Below the pieces are notes generated by a model. That model was not told the origin of the DNA, did no database searches, and saw only the letters and a program-made list of their open reading frames with translations. Shown piece by piece: positions 43,717 through 53,773 of a stretch of DNA of 64,000 nucleotides. This stretch comes from Chitinophagaceae bacterium (GTDB lineage: Bacteria; Bacteroidota; Bacteroidia; Chitinophagales; Chitinophagaceae), in contig JADJKL010000008.1 in the NCBI GenBank assembly GCA_016706055.1, forward strand, positions 124,001 to 188,000, read 5' to 3'. Position numbers and translations under genes: made by a program. Every line of letters begins with the position of its first letter. Positions within the stretch are counted from its first letter, which is position 1.

Positions 43717-44550
43717 TTAATAATCTCCCAACGTTTCAGGAAGTTGTGCTAATGCTTTTGCTAACTGCTCATCATTTGGTGCAATGCCATGCCATTCATG
43801 TGTTCCTTCCATAAAATCAACACCTTTTCCCATTACAGTATGCATCATTATGCCAATTGGTTTGCCCTGACCAGTTAATGATTTGGCTTTATCTAAAGTA
43901 GCAACTACATCATCCATATCGTTGCCATTCATTTCGAGTACAGTCCAACCAAAAGCTGCAAATTTTTCTCCAATATTCCCAAGTCCCATTACTTTATCAG
44001 TTGGTCCATCAATTTGCTGACCATTCCAATCGATAGTAGAAATAAGATTATCCACTTTATGATGCGCTGCAAACATCATTGCTTCCCAAATTTGTCCTTC
44101 ATCCAATTCGCCATCACCATGCAGGGAGAAAACCAAATTCTTTTCACCATTTAGTTTTTTGGTTAGTGCAGCACCAATTGCAACACTCATTCCCTGTCCC
44201 AAAGAACCCGAAGCAATACGAATGCCAGGTAAATGTTCATGTGTGGCAGGGTGACCTTGTAATCTTGAATTTATTTTTCTGAATGTTGCTAGCTCTTTTA
44301 TGTCAAAATAACCCGAACGGGCAAGTGTAGAATAAAATAATGGTGAAATATGGCCGTTTGAAAGGAAGAAAATATCCTCATTTGTCGCATCCATATTAAA
44401 GGATGGATTATGCTTCATTACTTTGAAATACAATGCGGTAAGAAAATCTGCACAGCCCAAAGATCCGCCGGGGTGACCACTTTGGCAACCATGTACCATT
44501 CTTACTATATCTCTTCTGATTTGCGTTGCTATTGCCTTAAGTTCTGCCAT
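43717..44550 (-). CDS. Transketolase, N-terminal subunit
   Basis: The thiamine-diphosphate-binding half of a split transketolase, 277 residues. Marks are MVHGCQSGHPGGSLGCADFL near residue 18, the LSNGHISPLFYSTLA segment, and LHGDGELDEGQIWEA near 142 with the GDG...N cofactor motif ending in DWNGQQIDG. The C-terminal (pyrimidine-binding) half is not in the neighbourhood: both adjacent genes are unrelated and on the other strand. Confidence 0.9.
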   Translation of the reverse strand: MAELKAIATQIRRDIVRMVHGCQSGHPGGSLGCADFLTALYFKVMKHNPSFNMDATNEDIFFLSNGHISPLFYSTLARSGYFDIKELATFRKINSRLQGHPATHEHLPGIRIASGSLGQGMSVAIGAALTKKLNGEKNLVFSLHGDGELDEGQIWEAMMFAAHHKVDNLISTIDWNGQQIDGPTDKVMGLGNIGEKFAAFGWTVLEMNGNDMDDVVATLDKAKSLTGQGKPIGIMMHTVMGKGVDFMEGTHEWHGIAPNDEQLAKALAQLPETLGDY

Positions 44551-44742
44551 AATTGCTAGGTTCTTATTAAACTTTTTGTATCTTAATGGTTCAAATCACT
44601 ATTGCGCTGCAAAAGTGCATTCTTTTTTAATATAAAATCCACCCTTAATGATTAATATACTTAAAAGTTCAACACAATCCTTGATTTACTGAAAATTAAT
44701 GCGTTATCAACAATTTTGTATAGAAAATTGACTCGATTTTAG

Positions 44743-45921
44743 ATGTTTGAGCCTATTTTTGCACAAATTTTAAAGACCTTATCGATGTTGGATATTTTAC
44801 TAACTGCTTCAGTTTCGTTTATCATCACCTTTTTGGCGATTCCTGTTGTAATACAGATTGCTGAGCAAAAAAAGCTATATGATATTCCTGATGAAAGGAA
44901 GGTACACACAAGGTTAGTAGCTTCGTTGGGCGGTATTGGCATTTTTGCAGGGTTTTTATTGGCTTCGCTTTTATCCATTCAGGGATATTTAAATCCTGAG
45001 TTTCAATATTTCTTTGCTGCAGCCTTGGTAGTATTTTTTGTTGGTCTGAAAGATGATATTATGATATTGTCTGCCACAAAAAAGTTCATTGGTCAACTTA
45101 TAGCAGCGTCTATACTTATTCATCTTGGTGGAATCAAATTGGATAGTATGTACGGTTTATTCGGTTTCGAACAGCTGCCAGAAGGTTTTAGTCTTGCATT
45201 ATCTTACCTCACCATTATTGTAATTATCAATTCGTTTAATTTGATTGATGGAGTGGACGGATTAGCATCTAGCCTAGGAATACTTACAATGATTGTATTT
45301 GGAAGTTACTTCTTTGCAATAGAATATCAGGCTTATGCACTATTGGCGTTTGCAATGGCTGGATCATTGGTGGCATTTATTATTTTTAATCACCATCCTG
45401 CCAAAATATTTATGGGTGATTCCGGTTCACTAATGATAGGGCTTATTAATGCAGTTTTGGTAATAAAATTTATTAATGTAGCTCATTCTCCGTTTGTTGA
45501 AGTGCAGATTCCTGCTGCAGTTGCGATTGGGTTTGCAATCCTGATTGTACCACTGTTAGATACCTTGCGGGTATTTACTATCCGGATTGCGAGTGGCAGA
45601 TCGCCTTTTACACCTGACAGAAACCATGTTCACCATTTATTATTAGATAACGGTCTTAGTCATGCTGCTGTAACTTTTACTTGTGTTGCTATAAATGTTT
45701 GTTTTATTGTTATGGCTTGGTTGGGCAGGTCTTTAGGTTCCAATTATCTTTTATTGATTCTGGTTTCGTTAGCCTTTATCGGGATAGGCTTACTTTATTA
45801 CAATAAGAATCGCCGGAAGATGGTTGTTGCAAAACGACTTGATGGAGCTACAGAATTAAAAAGAGCTTCAAGAGTTGTTACACTTACTAAAGAAACAAAA
45901 CAGTTAGCAGATAACAACTAG
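44743..45921 (+). CDS. Undecaprenyl-phosphate sugar-1-phosphate transferase (WecA/MraY family)
   Basis: Polyprenyl-phosphate glycosyl-1-phosphate transferase, 392 residues, about 11 membrane helices. Starts with IPDERKVHTRLVASLGG near residue 47; catalytic loop motifs are GLKDDIM near 105, NSFNLIDGVDGLAS near 165 and FMGDSGSLMIGL near 222, and the C-terminal FTPDRNHVHHLLL carries the HxHH signature of WecA/TagO-type enzymes. It probably initiates a cell-surface polysaccharide by transfer of GlcNAc-1-P. It is not part of a visible polysaccharide operon. A nearer start is Met9 (44767). Confidence 0.88.
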   Translation: MFEPIFAQILKTLSMLDILLTASVSFIITFLAIPVVIQIAEQKKLYDIPDERKVHTRLVASLGGIGIFAGFLLASLLSIQGYLNPEFQYFFAAALVVFFVGLKDDIMILSATKKFIGQLIAASILIHLGGIKLDSMYGLFGFEQLPEGFSLALSYLTIIVIINSFNLIDGVDGLASSLGILTMIVFGSYFFAIEYQAYALLAFAMAGSLVAFIIFNHHPAKIFMGDSGSLMIGLINAVLVIKFINVAHSPFVEVQIPAAVAIGFAILIVPLLDTLRVFTIRIASGRSPFTPDRNHVHHLLLDNGLSHAAVTFTCVAINVCFIVMAWLGRSLGSNYLLLILVSLAFIGIGLLYYNKNRRKMVVAKRLDGATELKRASRVVTLTKETKQLADNN

Positions 45922-46031
45922 GCAAAAATCACCTTCATTTTTTTTACTCAAGCGGCTTCATAATAATTCACTTTTATTAGCTTTGCTGTTCTCCGGTAAT
46001 ATTACTGGAGTTGAATTTCAAAAATTAGAAT

Positions 46032-46594
46032 ATGTCAGAAGATATTTCGTCCATTATTGCAGATGCTGATGACCATATGAAAAAGGCAATTAGTCATCTT
46101 GAATCTGAATTAGTAAAAATAAGAGCCGGAAAAGCTAATCCACAAATGTTGGATAGTCTGGTTGTAGATTATTATGGTAACCCAACCCCAATAAACCAGG
46201 TGGCAAATGTAAGTGTGATGGATGCCCGCACTTTGACGATTCAGCCATGGGAAAAAAATATGTTGCAAGCTATTGAGAAATCAATTATTGGTGCCAATAT
46301 TGGCGTAACTCCACAGAATGATGGAGCTATCATCCGCCTTTCTTTACCTCCCTTAACGGAAGAAAGAAGAAAAGAATTGGTAAAAAGATGTCAGGGCGAA
46401 GGTGAGCACACAAAAATTGCTATTCGCAATATCAGACGAGATGCTATTGAGCATATTAAGAAGCTACAGAAAAATGGATTAAGCGAAGATGCAGCTAAAG
46501 ATGCAGAAGCAGATGTTCAGGCAGCAACCGATAAGAATACGCAGCTGTAGAGAAACATCTTGAATCAAAAGAAAAAGAAATTATGTCGGTATAA
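46032..46594 (+). CDS. frr: Ribosome recycling factor, frame broken near the C-terminus
   Basis: Splits post-termination ribosomes together with EF-G. 172 residues in the open part, with IRAGKANPQMLDSLVVDYYG near residue 31 and PLTEERRKELVKRCQ near 113. The frame then ends early at 46550, while another frame continues with AVEKHLESKEKEIMSV, the expected RRF tail, to 46594. One missing base (or two extra) near 46534 explains this; corrected length is 186-187 residues. Confidence 0.92.
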
Positions 46595-46615
46595 AACCGG
46601 TGATGAATATTATTC

Positions 46616-46645
46616 AGCAACATCAATTGGTGTTGCTTTTTTTTT
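46616..46645 (+). terminator. Terminator of frr
   Basis: Near-perfect palindrome AGCAACATCAATTGGTGTTGCT followed by a run of T at 46637-46645. It overlaps the corrected 3' end of the convergent EamA gene. Confidence 0.85.
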
Positions 46646-47527
46646 GTCTGGGAAGATTAGCGAGAAAAACACCAAATAAAATGATGGCTAGGCAAAGCCA
46701 TTTTACCCAAGTTATTTTTTCTCCATCAATAAATCCCCAAAAGAGTGCAATAAAGGAATACCATAAGTGACTAGTGATGCAAAAAGCATCCCAGCCTTTT
46801 TAACGAGAATGTAAAATAAAACAGTGGCGATTGCACTCCCGGCAATTCCAAGTGCTACAGATGCCCAAATGGAATATTGTACTGCGACGCTATTAAAATT
46901 GAGGTCAAGAAATCCCTGCTGCCAGAGAATATAGCCTGTTGGAATTGTCATTACAGCTAAAGAAACGGTAGCAACATGTACCGGATTAAGACCTTTTAAA
47001 TAATGACCAACCATATTTACATTAAGACCATATAAAAAAGTAGCAATAACAATCAACAATGTGTATCCAAAATTTTCAAGGCTAATCGTTTCGTTATCAA
47101 TTATCATTGGAATAACAGTTAACAATACAAGCCCAATGAAGCCAGTAATAACTCCCCATATTTTTTGTGATTTTATATGATCTTTAAAAAAGAAGATGCC
47201 AATTACTACTACACATATAGGTGTTAAGGAATTTAATATGCCAGCTAATGAGCTATCAAGTTTAGTAATAGCTTCTGCAAATAAAAAGGCAGGTAGCAGG
47301 TTGCCAACAACGGCGCTTAGAATAACCAGCCCCAATTTATTCTTTGGAATTTTATTAAAATGAAAAAAAGCAAAGGGAATAAAAACAAAACCGGCCGAAA
47401 ATATCCGGACAGCTGCAATTTGTATTGCAGAAAGACCTTCCTGGCTATCATGCATCAGTTTAAATGAACTACCCCAGATAATACAAAGTATTATAAAAAT
47501 AAGCCAGCTTGCAAATTTGTTACTCAT
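46623..47527 (-). CDS. EamA/DMT-family transporter, frame broken once
   Basis: Ten-helix drug/metabolite transporter of two EamA repeats. The open frame (to 46712) lacks the last helix. Adding one base in the A run at 46752-46754 restores FIALFWGFIDGEKITWVKWL and the final helix, ending at 46623 with about 301 residues, normal for the family. Start ATG at 47527 (SNKFASWLIF); the longer TTG start at 47542 is less likely. Substrate unknown. Confidence 0.85.
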
Positions 47528-47640
47528 GTTGAATGGGCGCAAAGGTCATAATTTGAGAGGAATTATTGCTAATTAATTCGAAGAGTAGCTGCTATTTTTA
47601 CGAAATAGTATATTGCAATACAATTTTATAAACGAGAAGT

Positions 47641-48387
47641 ATGGGAAATATTAAATTAAGTGAAATTTCTACCCGGGCACCTAAGGAATTTGATAAATCA
47701 GCAACAAAGGAAAAATCTGCAGCTATTATTAAGGAATTGGATGACCTGCAAAATCTTTTATATGCTGAAGGCAAGCATTCTATTCTTGTAGTTATTCAGG
47801 GAATGGATGCAAGTGGTAAGGATGGAGTTATTCGAAATGTCATGGGTAATATGAATCCGCAAGGTGTTAATGTAAAATCATACAAGGCGCCTACTCCAGA
47901 AGAGTTAGCACATGATTTTTTATGGAGAATACATCACTATGCTCCACAAAAAGGAATGATACAGATTTTTAACCGGTCGCATTACGAAGATATATTGATT
48001 ACAAGGGTACATAAATGGTGTGATGATGAAACTGCGAGGAAGAGGATGAATGCAATTAATGATTTTGAGCAATTACTAATAAATCATAACAATACGCATA
48101 TTCTAAAATTCTATCTGCATGTTTCGCCAGAAGAACAGCAAGAGAGATTAACTGAAAGATTAAGTGATCCAGCTAAAATGTGGAAGTATAATGAAAAGGA
48201 TTTTGAAGAAGCAAAGCTTTGGGATATTTACATGGAGATGTATGAAGACTGTTTCAATAATTGTAATAATCCGGAATGGACAATTGTACCAGCAGATCAG
48301 AATTGGTATAAGGAATACACCATCGCATCAAAATTGAGTGATTTGTTGAAAAGCCTAGATATGAAATTTCCAGGTTTGAAAAAATAG
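47641..48387 (+). CDS. ppk2: Polyphosphate kinase 2
   Basis: 248 residues. Walker A GMDASGKDGVIRNVMG near residue 54, FNRSHYEDILITRVH near 109 with Walker B-like and lid residues, and the lid SDPAKMWKYNEKDFEEAKLW near 180. PPK2 enzymes phosphorylate nucleotides with polyphosphate or the reverse. The single-domain length suggests a class I or III enzyme; which nucleotide is used cannot be read from the sequence by eye. Confidence 0.9.
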   Translation: MGNIKLSEISTRAPKEFDKSATKEKSAAIIKELDDLQNLLYAEGKHSILVVIQGMDASGKDGVIRNVMGNMNPQGVNVKSYKAPTPEELAHDFLWRIHHYAPQKGMIQIFNRSHYEDILITRVHKWCDDETARKRMNAINDFEQLLINHNNTHILKFYLHVSPEEQQERLTERLSDPAKMWKYNEKDFEEAKLWDIYMEMYEDCFNNCNNPEWTIVPADQNWYKEYTIASKLSDLLKSLDMKFPGLKK

Positions 48388-48498
48388 ATCATTTTTTTGG
48401 TATTCATTGATGGAATTGAGGAGTTTGGTGTATTTTTTTGTTTTGCATATCTTTTTTTAGTAGGTTAAACCTTTATTGTACAACTAAATTTAATTTTT

Positions 48499-48864
48499 AT
48501 GGGAATGATTAAGGAATTTAAAGACTTTGCTATGAAAGGCAATGTTGTTGATTTGGCAGTTGCTGTAATAATCGGCGGTGCTTTTGGAGCTATTGTTACT
48601 GCACTGGTAGATAAGATTCTGATGCCAATCATTGGCTCACTTATTGGACAAAGCTTTGACACCTTAACTGCCGATGTTAATGGTGTGGCTATACAGTATG
48701 GGGCATTTATTCAGGCAATAATTAATTTCCTCATTATTGCGTTTGTTTTATTTATGATTATCAAAGCAATGAATTCAACGAAGAAGAAAGAAGAAGCTGC
48801 ACCTGCGGCTACTCCTGAGGACATTGCGTTACTGCGTGAAATCAGAGATTCTTTAAAGAAATAG
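48499..48864 (+). CDS. mscL: Large-conductance mechanosensitive channel
   Basis: Osmotic safety valve, 121 residues, two membrane helices. The first helix region is KGNVVDLAVAVIIGGAFGAIV near residue 13 with the gate glycines, followed by VDKILMPIIG and the second helix near 70-90; the charged C-terminal helix bundle follows. In frame and normal in length. A strong terminator follows at 48913. Confidence 0.96.
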   Translation: MGMIKEFKDFAMKGNVVDLAVAVIIGGAFGAIVTALVDKILMPIIGSLIGQSFDTLTADVNGVAIQYGAFIQAIINFLIIAFVLFMIIKAMNSTKKKEEAAPAATPEDIALLREIRDSLKK

Positions 48865-48912
48865 CAGGGAAAATCAAGGGTCAATCCCTAAAGCCTTTTT
48901 CCTTATTTTTGT

Positions 48913-48946
48913 AAAGTCCTGTTTAACGCAGGACTTTATTTTTTTG
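48913..48946 (+). terminator. Terminator of mscL
   Basis: AAAGTCCTG-tttaacg-CAGGACTTT, a perfect 9-bp stem, then a T run. Confidence 0.9.
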
Positions 48947-48963
48947 CTTTAATTTTTTATATA

Positions 48964-49752
48964 GTGCAGCCAACAACATATCAGATAAAATTACCTCAGT
49001 TTGAAGGCCCTTTCGACTTGTTATTATTCTTTATTGAAAGGGATGAGCTGGATATATACAATATTCAAATTACTGGAATCATCAATGATTTTCTTGATTA
49101 TATACATCAAAGCGAAGATCTGAATATAGAGTTGAGTAGTGAGTTCATTTTATTTATTTCTACCCTGATGCGAATAAAAGCAAAAATGCTTTTACCTCGT
49201 AAAGAACTGGATGCACAAGGAAATGAGATTGACCCAAGAGAAGAACTAATAAGTAAGATACTTGAGTATAAAAGATTCAAAGAAGCCTCTGCGCAAATGG
49301 CAGAAATGGAAGCATTACGAATGCTTAGTGTAAAGAGAGGAAATATTCAGAAAGAACTATCGATGATAGGAGAAGAGGATAGTGAAGGAACTGAGATTCA
49401 AAACATCACTTTGTTTAAATTGATGCGGGCATTCGAAAAGGCCATGCAAAAATATAGTGATCGGCTTAACAAGCCTGTGCATACAGTTGTACAGTATGAT
49501 TATACTATGGAAGAAAGTAGAAGCCGTATGTTGAGTTCTGCACAAGCAGAAAAAACACTTTCCTTTGAAAAGATTTTTGATGAATGTGAGAACAGGGTGC
49601 ATGCAATTTTTCTATTCCTCTCATTGCTAGAATTAGTGCAGCAGAAATTTTTAAAAATTGTAATGGGCGAAGGAAAGAATAACTTTATCATCGAGTATAA
49701 TGAACCAGAAAACCGCCTGGCGGATCTGGAAGATATAAACCAACAACCTTAA
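48964..49752 (+). CDS. scpA: Segregation and condensation protein A
   Basis: Kleisin subunit of the bacterial SMC complex, 262 residues. N-terminal FEGPFDLLLFFIERDELDIYN near residue 13 is the ScpA signature, followed by LRIKAKMLLPRKE near 70; the C-terminal winged-helix part (FLSLLELVQQKFLKIV near 222) binds the SMC head. The start is GTG at 48964. ScpB is not adjacent. Confidence 0.92.
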   Translation: MQPTTYQIKLPQFEGPFDLLLFFIERDELDIYNIQITGIINDFLDYIHQSEDLNIELSSEFILFISTLMRIKAKMLLPRKELDAQGNEIDPREELISKILEYKRFKEASAQMAEMEALRMLSVKRGNIQKELSMIGEEDSEGTEIQNITLFKLMRAFEKAMQKYSDRLNKPVHTVVQYDYTMEESRSRMLSSAQAEKTLSFEKIFDECENRVHAIFLFLSLLELVQQKFLKIVMGEGKNNFIIEYNEPENRLADLEDINQQP

Positions 49753-49769
49753 TTTTAAAAAATTACATT

Positions 49770-50207
49770 ATGAAACGTACAGCTACAGCCAATTGGAAAG
49801 GTTCTGGAAAAGAAGGTACTGGCAAATTACTTACCCAGTCCGGAGTTATAAAAAACAAAGCCTATGATTTCAAAAGTAGATTTGAAGATGGCACATCCAC
49901 TAACCCTGAGGAGTTAATTGCAGCTGCTCATGCAGGATGTTATTCTATGAAATTAAGTTTTGTACTGGGTGCAGCAGGCTTAACACCAAACCGTATTGAA
50001 ACAAAATGTACTGTAACATTACAAGATGGTGTTATTACTTCAAGTCATTTAGAAGTAAAGGCTAAAGTGCCAAAATGCAAAGCAGCTGCCTTTGCTGAAT
50101 ATGCTGCTGATGCAAAAGCAAATTGTCCTGTAAGTAAAGCTTTGAATGTAGAAATTACAATGGATGCTGAATTAGTAAAAAGTTTTAAAGCTGCAACTAC
50201 AGCTTAA
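49770..50207 (+). CDS. OsmC-family peroxidase (OsmC subgroup)
   Basis: 145 residues. The two redox cysteines are in HAGCYSMKLS near residue 56 and ANCPVSKAL near 123, and the N-terminal TATANWKGSGKEGTGKL is typical of the OsmC subgroup. Reduces organic hydroperoxides with thiols. It starts 17 bp after scpA and is closed by a terminator (50229-50257). Confidence 0.9.
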   Translation: MKRTATANWKGSGKEGTGKLLTQSGVIKNKAYDFKSRFEDGTSTNPEELIAAAHAGCYSMKLSFVLGAAGLTPNRIETKCTVTLQDGVITSSHLEVKAKVPKCKAAAFAEYAADAKANCPVSKALNVEITMDAELVKSFKAATTA

Positions 50208-50228
50208 ATATAAATAATTATGATAACA

Positions 50229-50257
50229 GAAGCCGTTCCATTGGAGCGGCTTTTTTA
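50229..50257 (+). terminator. Terminator of the OsmC gene
   Basis: AAGCCGTTCC-att-GGAGCGGCTT with one mismatch, then TTTTTATT. Confidence 0.8.
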
Positions 50258-50895
50258 TTCATAAATCCAAAGCAAAACGGGTTGCTTCGAGTTGTTAACT
50301 ATCTTTTTTATTTCCAGTAGAAAATTTGGCGAAACAGTAGGACAGCCATTACTCTGACAAATTTCATCCGACACTTCGTTGTCAGGAACACAACTATGTG
50401 AATGTAATACCACCGTTCTTTCAAAAGCATTGTTATTCGTACTGTCTAAACCATGTAGTTTATAAGAATAGCCAAATTTACCTGTATAAGAATTTCCAAT
50501 GCGATACTTGCCTAAAGAAGTGCAGCCGCTGCCAACTACATTACTATATTTTCTTCCTTCAAGCCAGTATTCAAAACAATTACCGTGTGCCACTAATTGT
50601 TTGTTTACTAAACTATCTTTTTTCAAATCATAAATAAAAAAGCGATTTTGACCTGAAGGAAGACTCATGTCTATCAGGAAACAAGTTTTATCATTGTATC
50701 CTTTTCTTGTTACAAATGCCTTTGCTTCGCTGGCTTTATTCTTTAATTTATGAAACCATTCTGGTGAGGTTTTATAAACGGATTCTTTTGGGTAAGTGAA
50801 GGGCTTTTTGTTTTTTTCCAAGTGTTAGTTTGTGTAAACCACGAAACTGCAATGATTGCAATAGCAGAAATGATAAAAAAACGGAGAATCTTCAT
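50255..50895 (-). CDS. Murein L,D-transpeptidase catalytic-domain protein, frame broken once
   Basis: A YkuD-like catalytic domain with VVLHSHSCVPDNEV near residue 160 and QSNGCPTVSPNFL, holding the His and Cys expected for the active site. The visible frame starts at a TTG inside the gene (50821). Upstream, an ATG at 50895 opens a clear signal peptide (MKILRFFIISAIAIIAVSW); it joins in frame if one A is added to the A7 run at 50811-50817, giving 213 residues. Probably periplasmic, acting on cell-wall crosslinks. Confidence 0.8.
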
Positions 50896-50987
50896 GAATA
50901 GCCGGTTTTAATACAGTAATGAGATACCCGGAAAACGAAAATCCACAAATTAAATTTTCTGGAATTAGTTAAGATACTTTGAAAGGA

Positions 50988-51584
50988 TTAGAATCTCCAT
51001 CCGGCATAAACCTGCGTTACATTACTTTTTGCATCCACACCGGGAATAAAGTTGGGACGAGTACCTCCTTTGCTTACATTGTTTAAACTTACATTTATTC
51101 TAGCACCGATAAAAAACCCACCTATAGGTCTAACTTCTCCTCCGGCTACCAAGCCATAGTCAAACCTGTTTAAATAATTGAAAAGACTGCCACTGCTTCC
51201 ATTGCCTGTTGTATCTACTCCGGTGTTCAGCAAAAAAGCAGCCTGTGCGCCAGCATGAAGTTGTATTCGTTTTGTAAAATTCAAAGTAATTAGCTGTGGA
51301 AGTAAAAGATAATCCAATGTTACATTTCCGGTATCGGTATTAGTTCTGAAGTCATAACCTTGTCTCGACAAAATTATTTCTGACCGGAAACCGAAGAATT
51401 TTTTTGGCTTTGGAGCAATATATCCTCCAATCATATAGCCTGTATAGCTATCAGCATTAACGCCGGAGGCTTTAGTAAGATTAGCAAAATTGATTCCGCC
51501 TTTTATGCCAATATTAAATCCAAGTTGTGAAAATGAAAGATAAGAGACAGAAGAAAATAATAATAGAAAAACAGCTCTTTTCAT
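50988..51584 (-). CDS. Outer membrane beta-barrel protein (PorT-like)
   Basis: 198 residues with a signal peptide (cleavage near LSFSQ, residue 19) and then a barrel start LGFNIGIKGGINFANLT, amphipathic strands throughout, and a final strand ending in VYAGWRF with the terminal aromatic Phe expected for outer membrane insertion. This is the general outer-membrane-beta-barrel type of Bacteroidota; a specific role is not seen. Confidence 0.8.
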   Translation of the reverse strand: MKRAVFLLLFSSVSYLSFSQLGFNIGIKGGINFANLTKASGVNADSYTGYMIGGYIAPKPKKFFGFRSEIILSRQGYDFRTNTDTGNVTLDYLLLPQLITLNFTKRIQLHAGAQAAFLLNTGVDTTGNGSSGSLFNYLNRFDYGLVAGGEVRPIGGFFIGARINVSLNNVSKGGTRPNFIPGVDAKSNVTQVYAGWRF

Positions 51585-51624
51585 ATTAATGTCTTTTTGA
51601 AATACATGACAACTATAATACCAC

Positions 51625-53561
51625 TTATTTTAAAAGCTGGCTTACTGTAATTTTGTCTTTCATCATTTCTCTCACTGCATCGGCAATTGATGCTGCATCA
51701 TAACCACATTCTTTGTGCAATTCTTTTGGTGTGCCATGCTCAACTAGTCTGTCGGGTATGCCCAAAATTTTCACATCATTTTTATAACCATGCATTGCCA
51801 TAAACTCCAATATGGCACTTCCAATTCCTCCTTCTATAGAACCATCTTCAACCGTAATTAATTTTTTCGTATTGCTGGCAGACTTCATGAAGTAAAGCTT
51901 CATCCAATGGTTTTGCAAAACGCAGATCATAATGTCCGGGATTCAATCCGTCATTTTTTAATTCACGAATAGCTGCTGCTGCAAAATTTCCTGGATGGCC
52001 GAAAGATAGAATCGCAATATCTTTTCCTTCCTTCAATTTCCTTCCCGTCCCAATTTTTATTTCCTTCATTTCTGTTTTCCATTCCGGCATCATGCCTTCG
52101 CCTCTTGGATAGCGGATAACGAAAGGAATCGTTGTTGATTCTAATTGTGCGGTGTACATCAGGTTTCTCAATTCACTTTCATTCATCGGCGAACTGATAA
52201 TCATATTCGGAATGCAACGGAAATAAGCAATGTCATAACAACCATGATGTGTTGGTCCATCATCACCAACAAGTCCGGCTCTGTCTAAACAAAATATGAC
52301 AGGTAATTTTTGAATAGCAACATCATGCACCACTTGATCATATGCTCTTTGCATAAACGAAGAATAGATGTTGCAGAAAACTTTTAATCCTTGTGTAGCC
52401 ATACCAGCACTTACTGTTACAGCATGTTGTTCTGCAATGCCCACATCAAATGCTCTGTCAGGCATTTTTTCCATCATATATTTTAATGATGAACCCGAAG
52501 GCATAGCTGGAGTGATGCCAAATATTTTGTCATTCTTTTCTGCCAGTTCAATTATTGTATGACCGAATACGTCCTGATATTTTGGTGGTTGCGGCAGGTC
52601 AAATTTTTTCTTTTGTATTTCACCAGTTATTTTATCAAACAAACCTGGGGCATGCCACTTGGTCTGGTCTTTTTCTGCCAGTGCATAGCCTTTACCTTTA
52701 GTAGTTACAATGTGCAGAATTTTTGGACCGGGAATATTGCGAAGATCTTTTAATGTATCAACCAGCTTTGCAACATTATGTCCGTCAATTGGTCCAAAGT
52801 ATCGAAGCTTTAACGCTTCAAATAAATTAGAACTGCTGCTTACCATTCCCTTAAGTCCATCGGTAAGTTTATGTGCCATTGCTCTGCTAAAATTTTTTCC
52901 AACTGGCAATTTTCCAAGTAGCTTCCAAACATCATCCTTTACTTTATTGTAAGTCGGTGAAGTAGTAATATCTGTCAGATATTCTTTTAATGCGCCAACG
53001 TTAGGGTCAATACCCATGCAATTATCGTTCAATACAATCAGCATATCAGCATCAGCCACACCAGCATGGTTCATTCCTTCAAAAGCAAGGCCTGCCGTCA
53101 TAGCTCCATCTCCAATTACTGCAACTACTTTTCTATCTGTTTCACCTTTATATTTTGCAGCCATTGCCATTCCTAATGCAGCAGAAATAGATGTAGAAGA
53201 ATGTCCTACACCAAATGTATCATATTCACTTTCGCTTCTTTTTTGGGAAGCCACTCAGACCTTTGTATTTTCTGTTGCTTGGAAAATTATCTCTTCTGCC
53301 GGTTAATATCTTATGTCCATATGCCTGATGACCAACATCCCATACTAATTGATCGTACGGTGTATTGTACACATAATGCAAAGCGGTCGTTAACTCTACC
53401 ACACCAAGGCTGGCACCAAAATGACCTCCATGTACACTGACAACATCAACAATGTATTGGCGCAACTCATCGCATACCTGATGCAATTTTTCACGGGGCA
53501 ATTTCTTCAGGTCTTCTGGGGAATCAATAGTTTGTAAAAGTGGTCCTGGTGTGATTTCCAT
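51625..53561 (-). CDS. dxs: 1-deoxy-D-xylulose-5-phosphate synthase, frame broken twice
   Basis: First enzyme of the MEP isoprenoid pathway. Three frames join to 644 residues, the usual DXS length. N-terminal HGGHFGASLGVVELTTALHYV and VWDVGHQAYGHKIL near residues 45-80; ThDP motif GDGAMTAGLAFEGMNHAG and NDNCMGID; transketolase-type EQHAVTVSAGMA; C-terminal KLITVEDGSIEGGIGSAILEF. Extra bases lie in the T runs at 53239-53244 and 51862-51867, each read as six where five restores the frame. GGGP synthase 5 kb away uses products of this pathway. Confidence 0.94.
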
Positions 53562-53773
53562 TTATTCGGTTTTGCGGTGTAAAATTAAGCTTTCTGGCTG
53601 ATAGCAGTCATTTCGGAATTTTCTCATAAATTGTTTAACAATCTGTTGAGAGAATGGTTCTGATAGATACGGAGATTTGTCAATTTTGGCTTTATTTTTT
53701 ACCCATTTGTCAACACAATCCACCACTGGTATATTAAGGTAGTTATCTGGGGATGGATTAATTAGATTTGCCT

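Noticed and set aside
51625..53561. Three separate genes instead of one dxs
   Set aside because: The three frames follow each other without gap in the DXS family order and join by removing one base each from six-base runs.
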